Assembly: GCF_000817815.1 (NCBI RefSeq)
Contig: NZ_JPRD01000005.1
Location: 1-64,000, forward strand
Source: Vibrio owensii CAIM 1854 = LMG 25443
GTDB lineage: Bacteria; Pseudomonadota; Gammaproteobacteria; Enterobacterales; Vibrionaceae
Reading direction: 5' to 3'
DNA: 64,000 nt
Part shown: one piece after another, positions 38,447 to 50,472 of the stretch
Position numbering within the stretch: position 1 is the stretch's first letter
Layout of the letters: every line of letters starts with the position of its first letter
Made by a program: the position numbers and the translations under genes
The notes under the pieces: generated by a model
Database searches by the model: none
The model's input: only the letters and a program-made list of their open reading frames with translations
Told to the model about the DNA's origin: nothing

Positions 38447-39460
38447 TTACAGGCTCATTTCGCCACGCAACACTTCTTGCATCTTTTGCTTAATTTCTTC
38501 GTAAGACAAATCTTGGCTCAAAAGGTAGTGAAGTTTTGCTAGTGCCGCTTCTGGTGTCATATCAAAACCGCTGATCACGCCGGAATCAGCCAGAGCACAG
38601 CCTGTTGCGTAACCACCCATATTAACTTTACCAGCCAAACACTGAGTTAGGTTCACGACGATAACGCCACGCTCAGACGCTTCTTTTAGGTGACCAAGTA
38701 GCTCTGGATTTTGAGGGGCATTACCCACGCCAAACGTCAGTAGAATCATTGCGTTAACTGGCTGACGAAGTGTATTGCGAATAACTTCGTGCGAAATGCC
38801 CGGATACATGGTGATCACACCGATAGGTTGAGGTGTGATGTTATGTACTTTGAACTCACCTTCTGGTTGCTCACCGACAGCAATGTTGTTGCTGATTTGG
38901 ATGTTGATACCCGCTTCCAATAGTGGTGGAAGGTTTGGTGAAGTAAAGGCATTAAAACCATCTGCATGAGACTTAGTGCTGCGGTTACCGCGCATCAACT
39001 GATTGTTGAAGAACAACGTCACTTCGTTGATAGGGTAGTTTGCTGCAATATGCAGTGCATTCAGCAGGTTTGCTTGGCCGTCTGAGCGCAGCTCTGCTAG
39101 AGGAATTTGTGAGCCTGTTACGATTACTGGCTTACCTAGGTTTTCCAACATGAAAGACAAAGCAGAAGCTGTGTATGCCATGGTGTCAGTACCATGCAGA
39201 ATCACAAAGCCATCGTATTTCTCGTAGTTATCACGGATGTCATCTGCGATTTGCTGCCAGTCTGCCGGTGTCATATCAGATGAGTCGATCAGAGGCTCGT
39301 ACTCATGAATGGTGTATTCCGGCATTTCTGGGCGGTGGAACTCGGGCATACTGGCTAGTTGTTTTTCCATAAAGCCAGCCACAGGCACGTAGCCGTGATC
39401 CGATTTTTGCATACCGATGGTGCCACCGGTGTAAGCGATGTAGATGTGTTTTCTAGTCAT
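38447..39460 (-). CDS. ansA: L-asparaginase I, cytosolic
   Basis: A 337-residue type I asparaginase hydrolysing asparagine to aspartate and ammonia. Nucleophile threonine in YTGGTIGM (about 10-17) and the second catalytic triad HGTDTMAYTASAL (about 89-101) are visible. There is no signal peptide, so it is the low-affinity cytoplasmic enzyme, allosterically activated by asparagine in E. coli. It follows sppA on the same strand, as in E. coli, but with a strong terminator between. Confidence 0.95.
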   Translation of the reverse strand: MTRKHIYIAYTGGTIGMQKSDHGYVPVAGFMEKQLASMPEFHRPEMPEYTIHEYEPLIDSSDMTPADWQQIADDIRDNYEKYDGFVILHGTDTMAYTASALSFMLENLGKPVIVTGSQIPLAELRSDGQANLLNALHIAANYPINEVTLFFNNQLMRGNRSTKSHADGFNAFTSPNLPPLLEAGINIQISNNIAVGEQPEGEFKVHNITPQPIGVITMYPGISHEVIRNTLRQPVNAMILLTFGVGNAPQNPELLGHLKEASERGVIVVNLTQCLAGKVNMGGYATGCALADSGVISGFDMTPEAALAKLHYLLSQDLSYEEIKQKMQEVLRGEMSL

Positions 39461-39522
39461 CGTTCTACTTTATTTCATGTAGGGGGAACAGTGGCGGGGA
39501 TTATAGCGAAATGACATCTAAT

Positions 39523-39557
39523 AAAAAGGGGCATCTCGCACAGAGATGCCCCTTTTT
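39523..39557 (-). terminator. Terminator of sppA
   Basis: Perfect 15-bp stem (39523-39537 with 39543-39557) with core GGGGCATCTC, flanked by A5/T5. It lies 17 bases past the stop and 60 bases before the ansA start. Confidence 0.9.
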
Positions 39558-39573
39558 GGCTAAGCTGGGAAAG

Positions 39574-41424
39574 CTATTGCACTTCGCAGTTTAAACAGAA
39601 GGCGTACTGACCTTTTGGATCGTTGAAGCTTTGCATCATGCTAGCGTCTTGTTCAAACTGTTGCGCGACTGGCTGAAGGCTCTTTGGAAGAAAGCTTGTT
39701 GCATCGATGCCTAAAGAGACTTTCACCTGATTCATGAATTCTTGAATGAATTGCTCAGTCGGTGAGAGAGGCTCTTCAACCCAGTAGATTTCGTAGTTTT
39801 CAACTTCAGCAAGTTTTGCAGCAAGTTTCACGGCATCATCGAAGTCACCCATTTGGTCGACTAAACCGAACGACAGTGCATCTTGGCCTGTCCAAACGCG
39901 ACCTTGTGCCACTTTATCGACTTCGTCTAATGACATATCTCGGTTTGAACCAACCAGAGAAATAAAGCGTTTGTAGCCGTGCTCAATACCCAATTGGAAC
40001 GCCTCAGAAGCGCCAGTAGAGAGGCCCGTCGTGATGCCGTCACCAGAGAATGGAGATGTGCCAACACCGTCAGTGCTGATGCCAAGTTTGTTGAAACCTT
40101 TCTCGAAAGTCGTGATTACGCTGAAGATACCAATTGAACCTGTCAGAGTCGTTGGTTGAGCAACGATCTTATCTGCACTCATAGAGATCCAGTAACCACC
40201 AGATGCTGCAAGACTCGACATTGAAACCACGACAGGTTTACCTGCTTCTTTCAGTGCTTCTACTTCATTGCGAATGACTTCAGAGGCAAACGCGCTACCA
40301 CCAGGGCTATCAACACGAAGTACAACCGCTTTCACTTTGTCGTCATTGCGCGCTTGACGAAGTAGGCTTGCTACCGTGTCGCCGCCCACAGTGCCGCGTG
40401 GTTGTTGCCCATCCATGATTGTGCCGCTTGCGACGACTACTGCAATGTCGTTCTCTGACGGTGCGAGATTAGGACGCATGGTCGCTAGGTAGTCGTAGTA
40501 ACCAATCGCGTTGTAGCTGTCTTTACCATCGCTACCAAACTCTTTCGCAAACAGCTTACGTACGTCTTGGCGAGTAGCCAGTTCGTCGACTAAGCCCATT
40601 TTTACGGCCAGCTGTGCTAGGTCACCATCTACAGACTTCATCTCTGCAAGCAATTCATCCATAGTTGGATTTAACACTTTGGCGTCGATTTTGCGGTTGG
40701 TTGCGACGTCATCAACGAACGCACTCCAAAGTTGAGTGATCCAGCGCGTTGCTGACTCTTTTGCTGCATCCGACATGTCGTCACGAATGAATGGCTCAAT
40801 TGCTGATTTGTAAGTACCTACTCGGAATACGTGAGTCGATACGTCTAACTTCTCTAACAAGGTTTTGTAGTACATAGAGTAAGAGCTGTAGCCCTTAATC
40901 AATACGCCGCCGTCTGGTGCTAGGAAGACTTTATCTGCGTAACTTGCAAGGTAGTACTGGCTTTGGTTGTAGAAATCACCGACCGCGTATACTGGCTTGC
41001 CGGAGGTTTTGAACTCATTCAGTGCTTTTGCGATGTAACGAAGTTTCGTCAGGTTAGTTTCTGGCATATCGCGAAGAGCTAATACCAACCCCGACACTTT
41101 CGGGTCATCTTTCGCATAACGAATAGTATCTACGATGTCGAACAGTACGTTCTCTTTCGGGATTTCGTTACCCAGAATTGAGCCAGCTACCGAATCCATA
41201 GGATTGACATAACGTCGCTGTTCTACGATAGGACCAGATAGGTTCATCACAAGTGCCGATTCTTTATCGACGGTAGGCTGACCTTCACCAGTGTATGTAA
41301 AGGCAAAGTAGAAGACGGCAATCATCACTAAGAAGATCAGATTCATCAGCGCGAGTCTGACAAAGGTGATGGCTTTCCATATCCCCTTGAATATCAGACC
41401 AATAAATTTGAAGAGTTTTTTCAT
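39574..41424 (-). CDS. sppA: Signal peptide peptidase A (protease IV)
   Basis: A 616-residue membrane protease, tandem-domain 67K type (E. coli 618). One N-terminal membrane helix (about 20-46), then two ClpP-like domains. The catalytic lysine is in FRVGTYKSAIEPF (N-terminal domain) and the serine in SMSSLAASGGYWIS (C-terminal domain). It degrades cleaved signal peptides in the inner membrane, facing the periplasm. Complete and normal. Confidence 0.95.
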   Translation of the reverse strand: MKKLFKFIGLIFKGIWKAITFVRLALMNLIFLVMIAVFYFAFTYTGEGQPTVDKESALVMNLSGPIVEQRRYVNPMDSVAGSILGNEIPKENVLFDIVDTIRYAKDDPKVSGLVLALRDMPETNLTKLRYIAKALNEFKTSGKPVYAVGDFYNQSQYYLASYADKVFLAPDGGVLIKGYSSYSMYYKTLLEKLDVSTHVFRVGTYKSAIEPFIRDDMSDAAKESATRWITQLWSAFVDDVATNRKIDAKVLNPTMDELLAEMKSVDGDLAQLAVKMGLVDELATRQDVRKLFAKEFGSDGKDSYNAIGYYDYLATMRPNLAPSENDIAVVVASGTIMDGQQPRGTVGGDTVASLLRQARNDDKVKAVVLRVDSPGGSAFASEVIRNEVEALKEAGKPVVVSMSSLAASGGYWISMSADKIVAQPTTLTGSIGIFSVITTFEKGFNKLGISTDGVGTSPFSGDGITTGLSTGASEAFQLGIEHGYKRFISLVGSNRDMSLDEVDKVAQGRVWTGQDALSFGLVDQMGDFDDAVKLAAKLAEVENYEIYWVEEPLSPTEQFIQEFMNQVKVSLGIDATSFLPKSLQPVAQQFEQDASMMQSFNDPKGQYAFCLNCEVQ

Positions 41425-41590
41425 CTTGTCTCCATAACGAGATAGTCATTCCCTAATCTTACAAAGTATGGGTTCTTATCTCTAAGATCTCAAAAGATAA
41501 CAATTTTTTTAGCTTATCACGGCAATTCAACAATTGGCATACTTTAACGTGAGATTGACTTGTGTTGCAAAAATGTAAACGCTTGTTTGA

Positions 41591-43663
<2,073 letters not shown>

Positions 43664-43709
43664 AACGTAACCTCAAAATAGTTTTTTCATTCGTTCTTAA
43701 CCTTTTATC

Positions 43710-43735
43710 GCTGCGCCAAGTGCGCAGCTTTTTTT
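43710..43735 (+). terminator. Terminator of fadH
   Basis: GCTGCGC (43710-43716) / GCGCAGC (43722-43728) followed by seven T. Confidence 0.85.
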
Positions 43736-43833
43736 GTTCTAAATCCCTATAAAACAGGTTGTTATTCGAAAGTTTGGATTATGCTAAAGTGAGCTGCGTA
43801 AAAATAATAATTCAATCAAATAAGGACTTGCTC

Positions 43834-44382
43834 ATGGAAGCTCTCGATCTTTTGCTCAACCGTCGTTCTATTGCCAAGTTGTCTGAGCCTGCGCCAGAAG
43901 GTAAAGCGTTGGAGAACATTATTCGTGCAGGTCTGCGCGCGCCTGATCATGCGGGTTTAACCCCTTGGCGTTTTGTGATTGCTCAAGGCGATGGCTTGAA
44001 GAAACTGTCGGATATTCTTGTTAAAGCTGCTGAAGCGGAAAACAGTGAAGAAGCGGTCGTTGAAAAAGTAAAAAATGCCCCGTTTCGTGCGCCAATGGTC
44101 ATCACGGTGATTGCGAAGGTGACAGAACATGAGAAAGTCCCTGCATTCGAACAATACTTGTCAGCAGGCTGTGCGGCACAAGCGATGCAAATGGCAGCGG
44201 TAGCACAAGGGTTCCAAGGTTTCTGGCGCTCGGGTAAGTGGATGTTCCACCCAGAAGTGCATCAAGCTTTTGGCCTTGAAGGCGAAGATCAAATCGTAGG
44301 ATTCTTATATCTTGGCACACCAGGTTGCACCCCAATGAAAGTGCCAGAGCGTGACCTGTCTCAGTTTGTTGAGTTTCAGTAA
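43834..44382 (+). CDS. ydjA: Nitroreductase family protein YdjA
   Basis: A 182-residue FMN-dependent nitroreductase-fold protein. LLNRRSIAKLSEP at the start, APDHAGLTPWRFV near 40, and the C-terminal FLYLGTP...PERDL are characteristic of the small YdjA subgroup. It probably forms a homodimer binding FMN; physiological substrate unknown. AAGGA lies 7 bases before the ATG at 43834. In E. coli ydjA-selD-topB are adjacent; here topB follows directly and selD is absent from the window. Confidence 0.92.
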   Translation: MEALDLLLNRRSIAKLSEPAPEGKALENIIRAGLRAPDHAGLTPWRFVIAQGDGLKKLSDILVKAAEAENSEEAVVEKVKNAPFRAPMVITVIAKVTEHEKVPAFEQYLSAGCAAQAMQMAAVAQGFQGFWRSGKWMFHPEVHQAFGLEGEDQIVGFLYLGTPGCTPMKVPERDLSQFVEFQ

Positions 44383-44484
44383 GCTAGAAAGTGACGCTAT
44401 AACTGTTCATCTGTACAGTTTTCCTTGATTTGTTAGGGCTACATTAGATAATGTGGCCCTAATTATTATGATTTCCAAAACCTT

Positions 44485-46452
44485 ATGTCTCGTCTGTTTA
44501 TTGCTGAAAAACCAAGTCTAGGTCGCGCGATTGCGGCTGCACTACCAAACCCTCAAAAGAAAGATCAAGGCTTTATCCGTTGTGGTAATGGTGACGTCGT
44601 GACTTGGTGTATCGGTCACTTGTTAGAGCAAGTTGAACCTGATGCCTACGATGAACGCTATAAAAAATGGAATATAGCTGACTTACCGATTATTCCTCAG
44701 CAATGGCAGTTAAGACCGAGAAAAAGTGCCAGTAAACAGCTTACGGTAATACGTAAACTCCTTAAAGATGCGACAGAAGTTATCCATGCAGGCGACCCAG
44801 ATCGAGAGGGGCAATTGTTGGTGGATGAGGTGTTGGACTACTGTAAGCTCTCCAAAACCAAGAAAGAAGCGACACAACGACTTCTCATTTCAGACTTGAA
44901 CTTACCCGCGGTTAAGCGTGCATTGAGCTCAATGCGCAGCAATCGCGATTTCATTCCTCTTTCTGTTTCGGCTTTGGCGCGTTCTCGTGCTGATTGGCTT
45001 TACGGAATGAACATGTCTCGCGCCTATACTTTGCTGGGCCAAAAAGCAGGCTACCAAGGCGTATTATCGGTCGGGCGAGTCCAAACCCCTGTACTTGGTT
45101 TAGTGGTGCGTCGCGACGAAGAAATCGAAAACTTTGTACCCAAAGACTATTTCACTCTGCATGCATTGATCCCTTATCAAGATCAAAATGGTTCGTTTGA
45201 TATTCGCGCTCGTTGGAAGCCAAGTGAGGCATGCAAACCTTGGCAAGATGAAGAAGGTCGAGTTCTTAACCGAAAGCTCGTTGAGAACGTAGCAAATCGC
45301 ATTGCTAACCAGCCTGCGAAAGTCACGGAATCCGAGCAAAAGCAAACGAAGCAGTCTGCGCCACTTCCTTATTCACTGTCAGCCTTGCAGATTGATGCTG
45401 CCAAACGCTATGGCATGAGTGCCCAACAGGTTTTAGATACTTGTCAGGCGTTGTATGAGAAGCACAAACTGATCACGTATCCACGTTCTGATTGTCGTTA
45501 CTTACCGATGGAGCATTATTCTCAAGCGGGTTCTGTCACTTCCGCTATTGCTAACAATGCCAAAGAGCTACAAAGCGCGGTGCAAGGTGCGGACTTATCG
45601 ATTAAGTCTAAAGCGTGGAACGACAAAAAAGTCGATGCTCACCACGCAATCATTCCAACACCAAAACAAGCAAATGTGAATGCATTATCAGGTAATGAGA
45701 TGAAGGTGTATCAGCTCATTGCACGTCAATATTTAATGCAATTCTATCCAGCTGCAGTTTATGCGGAAGCGAAGCTCGTCTTTGATATTGCTGGTGGTAC
45801 GTTTATCGCTAAAGGTCGCCAGCTTGTTTCTCCGGGCTGGAAAGCGTTGATGGGGAAAACGGACAAAGAAGACGATGGTATCGATGCTGTGCCACCACTT
45901 GCTGAGGGCACCGTGCTGACTTGTCGTGAAGGTGAAATCAAAGATCGTAAAACAGAGCCGCCAAAGCATTTTACTGAGGCAACACTGCTTCAAGCCATGA
46001 CGGGCATCGCTCGTTATGTCGCAGATAAGGAACTAAAGAAGATATTACGTGAAACCGATGGTCTGGGCACAGAAGCGACGAGGGCTGGCATTCTTGATAC
46101 CTTGTTCAAACGCCAGTTGCTGACTCGTCAGGGGAAATCGATTTTGAGCTCACCAGCAGGACGTGGCTTGATTCATGCCTTGCCAATGGATTCGACGTAC
46201 CCGGATATGACCGCGCATTGGGAACACCAATTACAAGGAATGGCAGAAAGAAATCAAGCGTATCAACCTTTCATGCAGGCGTTAGAACAACGTATAGACG
46301 GGCTGATGGGCGAAGTGAAATCAGGTCCGATTCCGGAATCTCTGCGTCATCTTCCTAAAGTAGAGCGACCAGCATTCAAGCGTAAGAAGCGCAGTTACAA
46401 CAAATCTGGTGCATCAAAAACGACGACCACCAAACGTAAATCCTCTAAATAA
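44485..46452 (+). CDS. topB: DNA topoisomerase III
   Basis: A 655-residue type IA topoisomerase. TOPRIM domain at the N-terminus ([30 protein letters not shown] with the DxD metal residues near 103), nucleophile tyrosine in [12 protein letters not shown] near 330, and a basic C-terminal tail (KRKKRSYN and KRKSSK) for DNA binding. It separates precatenanes at replication forks with RecQ-like helicases. Length matches E. coli TopB (653). No leader or partner gene. Confidence 0.96.
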   Translation: MSRLFIAEKPSLGRAIAAALPNPQKKDQGFIRCGNGDVVTWCIGHLLEQVEPDAYDERYKKWNIADLPIIPQQWQLRPRKSASKQLTVIRKLLKDATEVIHAGDPDREGQLLVDEVLDYCKLSKTKKEATQRLLISDLNLPAVKRALSSMRSNRDFIPLSVSALARSRADWLYGMNMSRAYTLLGQKAGYQGVLSVGRVQTPVLGLVVRRDEEIENFVPKDYFTLHALIPYQDQNGSFDIRARWKPSEACKPWQDEEGRVLNRKLVENVANRIANQPAKVTESEQKQTKQSAPLPYSLSALQIDAAKRYGMSAQQVLDTCQALYEKHKLITYPRSDCRYLPMEHYSQAGSVTSAIANNAKELQSAVQGADLSIKSKAWNDKKVDAHHAIIPTPKQANVNALSGNEMKVYQLIARQYLMQFYPAAVYAEAKLVFDIAGGTFIAKGRQLVSPGWKALMGKTDKEDDGIDAVPPLAEGTVLTCREGEIKDRKTEPPKHFTEATLLQAMTGIARYVADKELKKILRETDGLGTEATRAGILDTLFKRQLLTRQGKSILSSPAGRGLIHALPMDSTYPDMTAHWEHQLQGMAERNQAYQPFMQALEQRIDGLMGEVKSGPIPESLRHLPKVERPAFKRKKRSYNKSGASKTTTTKRKSSK

Positions 46453-46471
46453 CTCATGTTTACTTACAATC

Positions 46472-46495
46472 AAGCGGCACCATCCAGTGCCGCTT
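46472..46495 (+). terminator. Terminator of topB
   Basis: AAGCGGCAC (46472-46480) / GTGCCGCTT (46487-46495), 20 bases past the stop. Confidence 0.8.
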
Positions 46496-46514
46496 TCTTA
46501 TATTAAGGTCATGG

Positions 46515-46721
46515 CTAGTCGAACAAGTTATCGTTCTTGTCGATTGCGCCTCTGACGTCATCTTGAGTTAATACTCGTTTACCTAAATCCTGTTTTACTT
46601 GTCGTCCTAAGTCGATCAGCGTATCGCGATTCGCTTGAGTTTGACGTTTACCTGCACTTCTTAAGCAGTAATTGAGCTCATGATCTTCACTGAAATTCAC
46701 CAGATCTTTATCTGCTGCCAT
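46515..46721 (-). CDS. Small cytosolic protein of unknown function
   Basis: 68 residues, charged, mostly helical, no membrane segment. The pattern DHELNYCLRSAGKRQTQAN resembles small general-stress proteins of the DUF3606 type, but I am not sure. GGAGAG stands 6 bases before the ATG, supporting expression. Convergent with topB. Confidence 0.65.
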   Translation of the reverse strand: MAADKDLVNFSEDHELNYCLRSAGKRQTQANRDTLIDLGRQVKQDLGKRVLTQDDVRGAIDKNDNLFD

Positions 46722-46870
46722 GGTTACTCTCCTTAGTGGGGTTAATACCTCACTAAGTCTGGATAGGAAACGGTGAAATTCAAGTTAAGTAATGAGATTG
46801 GAGAAGTGGAGAATGGCGACGAAACCAGGAACCTTTCGTCGCCTGACATTAACTTATTGATAGTTGACTA

Positions 46871-47560
46871 TTACCAAGGAAGTTCGGTGCCATCATAGTT
46901 AATAAACTGCCCCGAATTTTCTTTCGTGCTTTGCTCAATCACTTTTGCTAAACCATCAGCAGACGTTTGGGTGTCGATAAGGGCATTAGGCCCACCCATT
47001 TCAGTACGTACCCAGCCCGGATGAAGTGCCAAGACTGTGAAGCCCTCATCGGTTAGGTCGTTACTTAAACTTTTAACCACAGAGTTGAGCGCTGCTTTGG
47101 AAGAGCGATAGATGTAACCACCACCAGAGGTGTTTTCCGTCATGCTGCCAACTTTAGAGGAGATACACGCAATTTTCTTCGTTTTGCCTTGTTGTAGCAG
47201 CGGATAAAAGCTTTCCACTAGCTTTAATGGGGCGATGGTATTTATCTCGAAGACTTGTCGCCACTCTTCGATGTCGGTATTACCAAAACCATAGCCTTTA
47301 GGCCCGTAGTAACCGGCATTGTTGATCAGTAGATCGATTGCTGGGAGTTCGCTTGCGAGTTGGGCGACTCCTTGGTAATCCGACACGTCTAATTCATGTA
47401 GCACCAAGGTACTATAACGCGATGCTAATGCGTGTAGTGCTTTACTTTCTGTTAGGTTACGGCTTGTCGCGTGAACTTGAGCGCCTTGTTGCAAATAGAG
47501 CTCGGTTAAACTCAAACCGATACCGCGATTCGCACCAGTAATAAAGACTGTCTGACTCAT
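46871..47560 (-). CDS. Short-chain dehydrogenase/reductase (SDR)
   Basis: A 229-residue classical SDR. NAD(P) motif TGANRGIG at 8-15, NNAG in LLINNAGYYG near 80, catalytic serine region CISSKVGS near 134 and YRSSK (tyrosine and lysine of the active site) near 153. The arginine after TGAN favours NADPH. Similar to the sniffer/CsgA-like carbonyl reductases. Substrate unknown; monocistronic. Confidence 0.9.
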   Translation of the reverse strand: MSQTVFITGANRGIGLSLTELYLQQGAQVHATSRNLTESKALHALASRYSTLVLHELDVSDYQGVAQLASELPAIDLLINNAGYYGPKGYGFGNTDIEEWRQVFEINTIAPLKLVESFYPLLQQGKTKKIACISSKVGSMTENTSGGGYIYRSSKAALNSVVKSLSNDLTDEGFTVLALHPGWVRTEMGGPNALIDTQTSADGLAKVIEQSTKENSGQFINYDGTELPW

Positions 47561-47613
47561 GAGTACACCTATCTGTCTGATTCAAGGGGTTAAGTGGAAA
47601 CAGAACCATTGTG

Positions 47614-47733
47614 TTAGCTAAGGGCGATAAAATCAACTAACCACCATGCACCTAACATCATCGACATGAACAGAGACATCGCGCAGAAAGAACCAAAGAA
47701 AGCGCCGAGTATCGTATATAAGGTTTTATTCAT
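47614..47733 (-). CDS. 39-residue Fur-linked membrane protein
   Basis: A short open frame reading MNKTLYTILGAFFGSFCAM, then SLFMSMMLGAWWLVDFIALS. It is almost entirely hydrophobic, one or two membrane helices with a glycine-rich first half and a short positive N-terminus (inside). The Fur palindrome starts 8 bases before its ATG, with AACAG between, so it would be transcribed only in iron shortage. Its size makes it easy to miss in annotation. Function unknown; the promoter signal and membrane character suggest a role in metal homeostasis. No known family comes to mind. Confidence 0.6.
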   Translation of the reverse strand: MNKTLYTILGAFFGSFCAMSLFMSMMLGAWWLVDFIALS

Positions 47734-47740
47734 AACAGGT

Positions 47741-47783
47741 AGAAATTTAATTGATATTGAAAATCATTATCAATTAAATTTCT
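47741..47783. promoter_or_regulatory. Fur box inside a 43-bp near-perfect palindrome
   Basis: GATATTGAAAATCATTATC (47753-47771) matches 17 of 19 bases of the Fur consensus. Around it the arms 47741-47756 and 47768-47783 (AGAAATTTAATTGATA and its complement) are perfect over 16 bases with an 11-base centre. It lies between the small membrane protein gene (minus) and the deacetylase-family gene (plus), in a position to control both. Confidence 0.8.
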
Positions 47784-47841
47784 TTTTAATCAACTCAGGG
47801 AGTTGGTACTATTTCACAACGTTTTATGAAAAGAATGTTTC

Positions 47842-48762
47842 ATGCTGCCACTGATTTACCACCCTATTTACTCGCAACTCGATCTACCAAATGGTCATCG
47901 TTATCCGATCATGAAATATCGCTATCTTTATCAAGCTGTGATGGAGAAACTCGCGAGTGAAGATTGGGGAGGGCAAATTGAATTCTTCCAACCAAGCCCT
48001 CTAAGTACGGATGATATTAAACGCGTGCATGATGGGGAGTATGTTGACTTGTTGGTGACGGGAGCTATGCCTGCGGCCAAAATGCGTCGAATTGGGTTTC
48101 CTTGGAGTGAGGCGTTGATAACACGGACACTGACATCCACTGCCGGAACAGTGCTGACCGCAGAAAAGGCATTAGAACATGGCGTCGCGATTCACCTAAG
48201 CGGTGGCTATCATCATGCGCACAAAAACTTTGGCAGTGGTTTTTGTCTATTCAACGATTTGGCGATTGCTGCTAAGCACATGCTTGATCATGAACACGTC
48301 GATAAAGTGATGATCATCGATTGTGATGTCCACCATGGCGATGGCACAGCGACGATTTGTGAAAGTGAACCCGACATTGTCACCTTGTCTTTCCATTGCG
48401 ATAAAAACTTCCCGGCGAGAAAGCCAGACTCTGATCTTGATGTCCCTTTGAGTCGTGATACCAATGATGAAACGTATTTAATGACGTTTAAAGAGGTCGT
48501 CGAAATGGCGATTAACTTGCATCGTCCCGACATGGTGATTTACGACGCTGGTGTGGATATTCATATCGACGACGAACTGGGGTACTTCAACGTGTCGACG
48601 GAAGGTATATTTGAGCGAGACCGTTTCTTAATGCAGTTGATGAAAGACAGAGGTATTCCTGTTGCGGCTGTCGTTGGTGGTGGTTATCGAAGTGAACACG
48701 CGGATTTGGTGCCTATTCATATGCAGTTATTAAATGCCGCTGAATTCGTTTTTAAAGACTGA
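47842..48762 (+). CDS. Histone deacetylase family hydrolase
   Basis: A 306-residue arginase/deacetylase-fold zinc enzyme. Zinc ligands and catalytic histidines are visible: GGYHHAHKNFGSGFCLFND (about 116-134), DCDVHHGDGT near 155 and YDAGVDIHIDD near 230. This is the class IV/AcuC-like bacterial branch acting on acetylated amines, polyamines or acyl-lysine. The Fur palindrome ends 58 bases upstream, so iron control is plausible. The ribosome site is weak. Substrate unknown. Confidence 0.88.
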   Translation: MLPLIYHPIYSQLDLPNGHRYPIMKYRYLYQAVMEKLASEDWGGQIEFFQPSPLSTDDIKRVHDGEYVDLLVTGAMPAAKMRRIGFPWSEALITRTLTSTAGTVLTAEKALEHGVAIHLSGGYHHAHKNFGSGFCLFNDLAIAAKHMLDHEHVDKVMIIDCDVHHGDGTATICESEPDIVTLSFHCDKNFPARKPDSDLDVPLSRDTNDETYLMTFKEVVEMAINLHRPDMVIYDAGVDIHIDDELGYFNVSTEGIFERDRFLMQLMKDRGIPVAAVVGGGYRSEHADLVPIHMQLLNAAEFVFKD

Positions 48763-49296
48763 ATCTAGAATGTTGAAAATCGAGGTAATGGACTCAGTTC
48801 TCGAATGAACATTTAGGGCTGGGAATCCTTTCCCAATTTTATTTTCCTAGCCTTTGACGTTGTCTAAAACAACAAATGGATGGATTTAGCTAATGCAGAA
48901 AGAAGATGCTCCTGCCTTATGCCGAGGCGAATATTAGGGGGCTTCGCGGTATTTAGATAGTTATAAACACCTTACAATTCGCCTGATAAAAAATGTAATC
49001 AGCAACTAACCTTTTGATTGGTAAGGTGACGTCTCAGGTTTTTGAGTTTTTTAGTGATAATGAGCCATTGTTGATTAAATTCACTGAGTGGGTGGTTTCT
49101 ATCACTTTAGATGCTTTCATTTGCGCGGAAATGACCATTAAATTATTTTTTTTGGTGAATTTGAATTCATAATTAATATGTATTTTATAAATAATTGATG
49201 TTTAGTTTGCTTATGGCAGTCAAGTTTATCAATTTATGAATGAGATAGGATAACGCCTTTAAATTCATAAAATTAAATAAACTATTCGGACTGTAT
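48763..49296 (+). other. 534-base non-coding stretch upstream of the yjgN-like gene
   Basis: AT-rich, especially 49130-49295, with no open frame over 15 codons that starts behind a ribosome site. No repeat, RNA gene or operator recognised. It presumably contains the promoter of the following two-gene operon. Confidence 0.4.
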
Positions 49297-50472
49297 ATGA
49301 ACCATCAACGCATTTCCAATACCATCTCTTTTAAAGGGCGAGGGGGAGAGTTTTTTGGCATCTGGATTGTCAATGTTCTACTTTCTATCGTTACGCTTGG
49401 AATTTACTCTGCTTGGGCCAAAGTAAGAACAAAGCGCTACTTCTACGGTAACACGTACATCGACGGTGATAATTTTGAGTATCATGCCGAGCCAATGCAA
49501 ATCTTAAAGGGGCGTTTAGTCGCGCTGGCGATTGTATTGCTATGGGGTATCGCAAACTCATTCATTCCCCAACTGGCGCTTGTGCTCTTACTTCTGTTTT
49601 ATGTCGCCCTGCCATGGTTGTTATGGAGCAACGCACGATTTGATTCTGCAATGACGAGTTACCGCAATGTTCACTTCTCTTTTAATTCGTCACTAAAAGA
49701 TGCATACATCAGCATACTTGGCCGAGGCTTTGGTGCAGCGCTGGCAGTCATGGTTTTCATTGGTATCTGTGTGGCGGTTGCGAGCGTTTCGCAAGCTGCG
49801 TCGGTTATTTTAGGGCTTTGCTCAGTCGTCGTTATGGCTGCACTTTATGGTTGGGTTGTGGTTGGCGTTCAACGCTACTTTGTTAATGGCTACCGTTATG
49901 GTGATTGGCAGTTTAGTGGCGAACTTGAAACCAGTTTCTTTGTAAAAACCTATCTGAAAGCCGTGGCAATCGGCCTTAGCACAGCTGTCGCGCTTGCGAT
50001 TGTAGCGGTCATTGTGATGGTCGGGAGCTCAGGGCTAATGGAAGCGGCAACGGGCGACTTGGCTTCACTGAATGAATCTAGCCCTGTCATTACAATGGTT
50101 GTCATGTACCTTGGTATGATTGGCTTAACCATCGGCTTGACGGCATACACAGCAACAAGAACTCGTAACTACTTGTTCTCCCAAATGAAGCTAGAAAAAG
50201 AAGGGCAAGAAGAAAACAACTTTACGTTTAAGTCTACCTATACAGTTGATGGCTACATGTGGCTGATTATCTCAAACTTCCTATTACAAGTTGTGACCTT
50301 GAGTATTGCGAGACCATGGGTAATGGTTCGTACTTCTCGCTATGTTGCTGACAAGACGATCGTCGTTGGAGACATGAGCCAACTGAAAGCTGCAGACCAA
50401 GATTCAAAAGTAAAATCAGCGATTTCTGATGAAGTTGCACAAGCCTTCGATCTCGGTGTTGGAATCGGTTAA
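49297..50472 (+). CDS. yjgN: YjgN family membrane protein (DUF898)
   Basis: A 391-residue inner-membrane protein made of a repeated unit. The motif SFKGRGGEFFGIWIVNVLLSIVTLGIYSAWAKVRTKRYFYGNT at the N-terminus (residues 9-51, key features TLGIYSAWAKVR) recurs in altered form near the C-terminus (WLIISNFLLQVVTLSIARPWVMVRTSRY). About eight membrane helices. The family has no assigned function. Its stop codon overlaps the start of the M48 peptidase gene, a coupling seen in many genomes that suggests the peptidase acts with or on it. Confidence 0.88.
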   Translation: MNHQRISNTISFKGRGGEFFGIWIVNVLLSIVTLGIYSAWAKVRTKRYFYGNTYIDGDNFEYHAEPMQILKGRLVALAIVLLWGIANSFIPQLALVLLLLFYVALPWLLWSNARFDSAMTSYRNVHFSFNSSLKDAYISILGRGFGAALAVMVFIGICVAVASVSQAASVILGLCSVVVMAALYGWVVVGVQRYFVNGYRYGDWQFSGELETSFFVKTYLKAVAIGLSTAVALAIVAVIVMVGSSGLMEAATGDLASLNESSPVITMVVMYLGMIGLTIGLTAYTATRTRNYLFSQMKLEKEGQEENNFTFKSTYTVDGYMWLIISNFLLQVVTLSIARPWVMVRTSRYVADKTIVVGDMSQLKAADQDSKVKSAISDEVAQAFDLGVGIG

